NCBI GenBank assembly: GCA_024114885.1 | Contig: CP099420.1 | Location: 2,294,001 to 2,358,000, forward strand | Length of the DNA stretch: 64,000 bases | Direction: 5' to 3' | From: Septoria linicola | Lineage: Eukaryota; Ascomycota; Dothideomycetes; Mycosphaerellales; Mycosphaerellaceae | Shown here: positions 63,301-64,000 of the stretch, one piece after another | How the letters are laid out: each line of letters opens with the position of its first letter | How positions within the stretch are numbered: the stretch's first letter is position 1 | Translations under genes and position numbers: made by a program | Notes under the pieces: model-generated | What the model saw: only the letters and a program-made list of their open reading frames with translations | Database searches by the model: none | Told to the model about the DNA's origin: nothing

Positions 63301-63590
63301 ATAGGCGGATTAGGTAGTAAGTATAGAGATAAAGAAGCTCTTTAGTATAAGTAAGGAGGAGTTTAAGGCCTATATAGCTAAATAGTGGACTACGGCTAAA
63401 GCTTAATTCGATACTACCTACGCTACGGCTATAGATATTAAAGAGTATATGTTTAGCGAAGCTAGCTTTATAAGCGTAGATAGTAACTTAGAAGTACTAG
63501 TATCGAAGAAGAGAGAGGCTATTCCTAAAGAGATCTCTAAGAATATAGTAGAAGAGTAGCGTCTAGCGAATAATAATCGGATCTAAGAAA
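60380..63590 (+). pseudogene. Extra 3' reading frame of gypsy copy 2 (unknown protein)
   Basis: Uninterrupted version of the frame split in copy 1, roughly 1,000 codons, broken by TAA/TAG only. The segment 63,083-63,304 is still open (VDKLPN-type sequence, then VYLYRERILFIALGTIYS). In-frame conservation between copies 1 and 2 is visible throughout: differences are mostly transitions that change Gln/Trp/Arg codons to stops. It ends just before palindrome site 4. Function unknown; no viral glycoprotein features (signal peptide, clear transmembrane segment) were recognised. Confidence 0.6.
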
Positions 63591-63600
63591 GTGTTTTTAG

Positions 63601-63625
63601 TAGTTATCGTTAGAAAAGGTAACTA
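63601..63625. repeat. 25-bp palindrome, site 4 of gypsy copy 2
   Basis: TAGTTATCG...GGTAACTA, 25 bp, between the extra frame and the 3' LTR. Confidence 0.7.
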
Positions 63626-63747
63626 TTTAATAGGCCTCTAATTAAAAGTTTAATAGACTTTAATAGAAAAGCTAGCTAGTTTTAAGCAATTCTAAGTAAG
63701 ATCTACGAGTAGTTAGGTGTCTAGTTAGATACTAAGGAAGGGAGGAT

Positions 63748-64000
63748 TAGTAAGGTAAAGGCCTACCTATATACCGTGCTTAGCACTTTTAGTATAAAAG
63801 TAAGGTAGTATCTCGTTTCTAAGATAGAAATGTTTACTCTACTTAATTAATTTAATGTCCTACGGTCCTAGTATATAGCTCTTAGTCCTAGAGCTACTAT
63901 TTTAAGCTCGTTACTACTGTTTAATTAACGTATTACAAGACTATTACTCTCCGAACAGGTCTTGTTCTATAGCGACTACTCTTATACCTACCTAGGGGGT
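63748..64000 (+). repeat. 3' LTR of gypsy copy 2, cut by the window end
   Basis: The first 253 bp of the LTR, preceded by the polypurine tract AAGGAAGGGAGGA. Almost identical to the 5' LTR of this copy, including the copy-2-specific GGTAGTATCTCG variant. Confidence 0.87.

Larger units (their letters stand above)
50815..64000 (+). mobile_element. Gypsy copy 2: least mutated copy, runs off the window end
   Basis: 5' LTR at 50,815-51,094; the 3' LTR starts at 63,748 and is cut by the window end (expected end near 64,027, total about 13.2 kb). Same gene order as copy 1 but uninterrupted: the hAT site (CTTAGTAG, 63,283-63,290) and copia site (GACTA, 63,388-63,392) occur once each. It keeps more CG, CA and TG than copy 1, and short frames of 88 and 73 codons survive in the protease region and the extra frame. 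Confidence 0.9.

Noticed and set aside
63083..63304. 73-codon open frame as a separate gene
   Set aside because: It is a surviving piece of the long extra frame of gypsy copy 2.
10575..64000. Giant Starship-type element carrying cargo
   Set aside because: No tyrosine-recombinase captain gene was seen. The parts resolve into LTR and hAT elements with their own ends.

Overview
This is a fungal chromosome segment with two sharply different halves. Bases 1 to about 8,160 are ordinary GC-balanced filamentous-ascomycete sequence (short introns, a Zn2Cys6 regulator, an MFS sugar porter). From about 8,160 to the end the sequence is AT-rich and almost lacks CA/TG dinucleotides, while CG is kept in many places. 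Reading frames there are broken by TAA and TAG but hardly ever by TGA. This is the signature of repeat-induced point mutation (RIP, C-to-T in CpA on either strand), so the host is most likely a RIP-competent Pezizomycotina species with a two-speed genome. The species cannot be named from this window.

Gene-rich end: a Zn2Cys6 transcription factor (minus strand, 994-3407) and a sugar transporter (plus strand, 4920-6666) are transcribed divergently from a shared 1.5 kb region. An LRR-like gene (minus strand, 7225 to about 8160) is cut off by the repeat block and carries one in-frame TAG near the border.

Repeat block: it is built from three copies of one unusually long (about 13.2 kb) Ty3/gypsy LTR retrotransposon. 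Copy 1 (10,575-38,374, plus) is intact in outline but interrupted twice. Copy 3 (40,479 to about 48,787, minus) is a 5'-truncated fragment. Copy 2 (50,815 to past the window end, plus) is the least mutated and shows the empty insertion sites. The element has 279-280 bp LTRs, gag-pol, and an additional reading frame of about 1,000 codons between pol and the 3' LTR. A 25-bp palindrome recurs at four places per full copy, roughly between its coding blocks.

Inserted in copy 1 are (i) an 8,248-bp hAT-type DNA transposon (23,079-31,326; 17-bp terminal inverted repeats, 8-bp target duplication CTTAGTAG) and (ii) a 6,299-bp Ty1/copia element (31,437-37,735; 278-bp LTRs, 5-bp duplication GACTA).

The most striking content is inside the hAT element. 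Besides a RIP-broken transposase on the plus strand, its left half carries, on the minus strand, two RIP-broken genes with a complete histone H3-type fold and non-canonical N-terminal tails. Their in-frame stops mostly fall where H3 has Gln or Arg. Nine small arrays of a 13-bp direct repeat (TAGTCGG / CCGACTA core) are scattered over both halves of the element. At least four lie inside predicted introns, in both the histone-like genes and the transposase, which ties the halves together. A transposon carrying two H3-like genes and these arrays is the best candidate for an undescribed system here.
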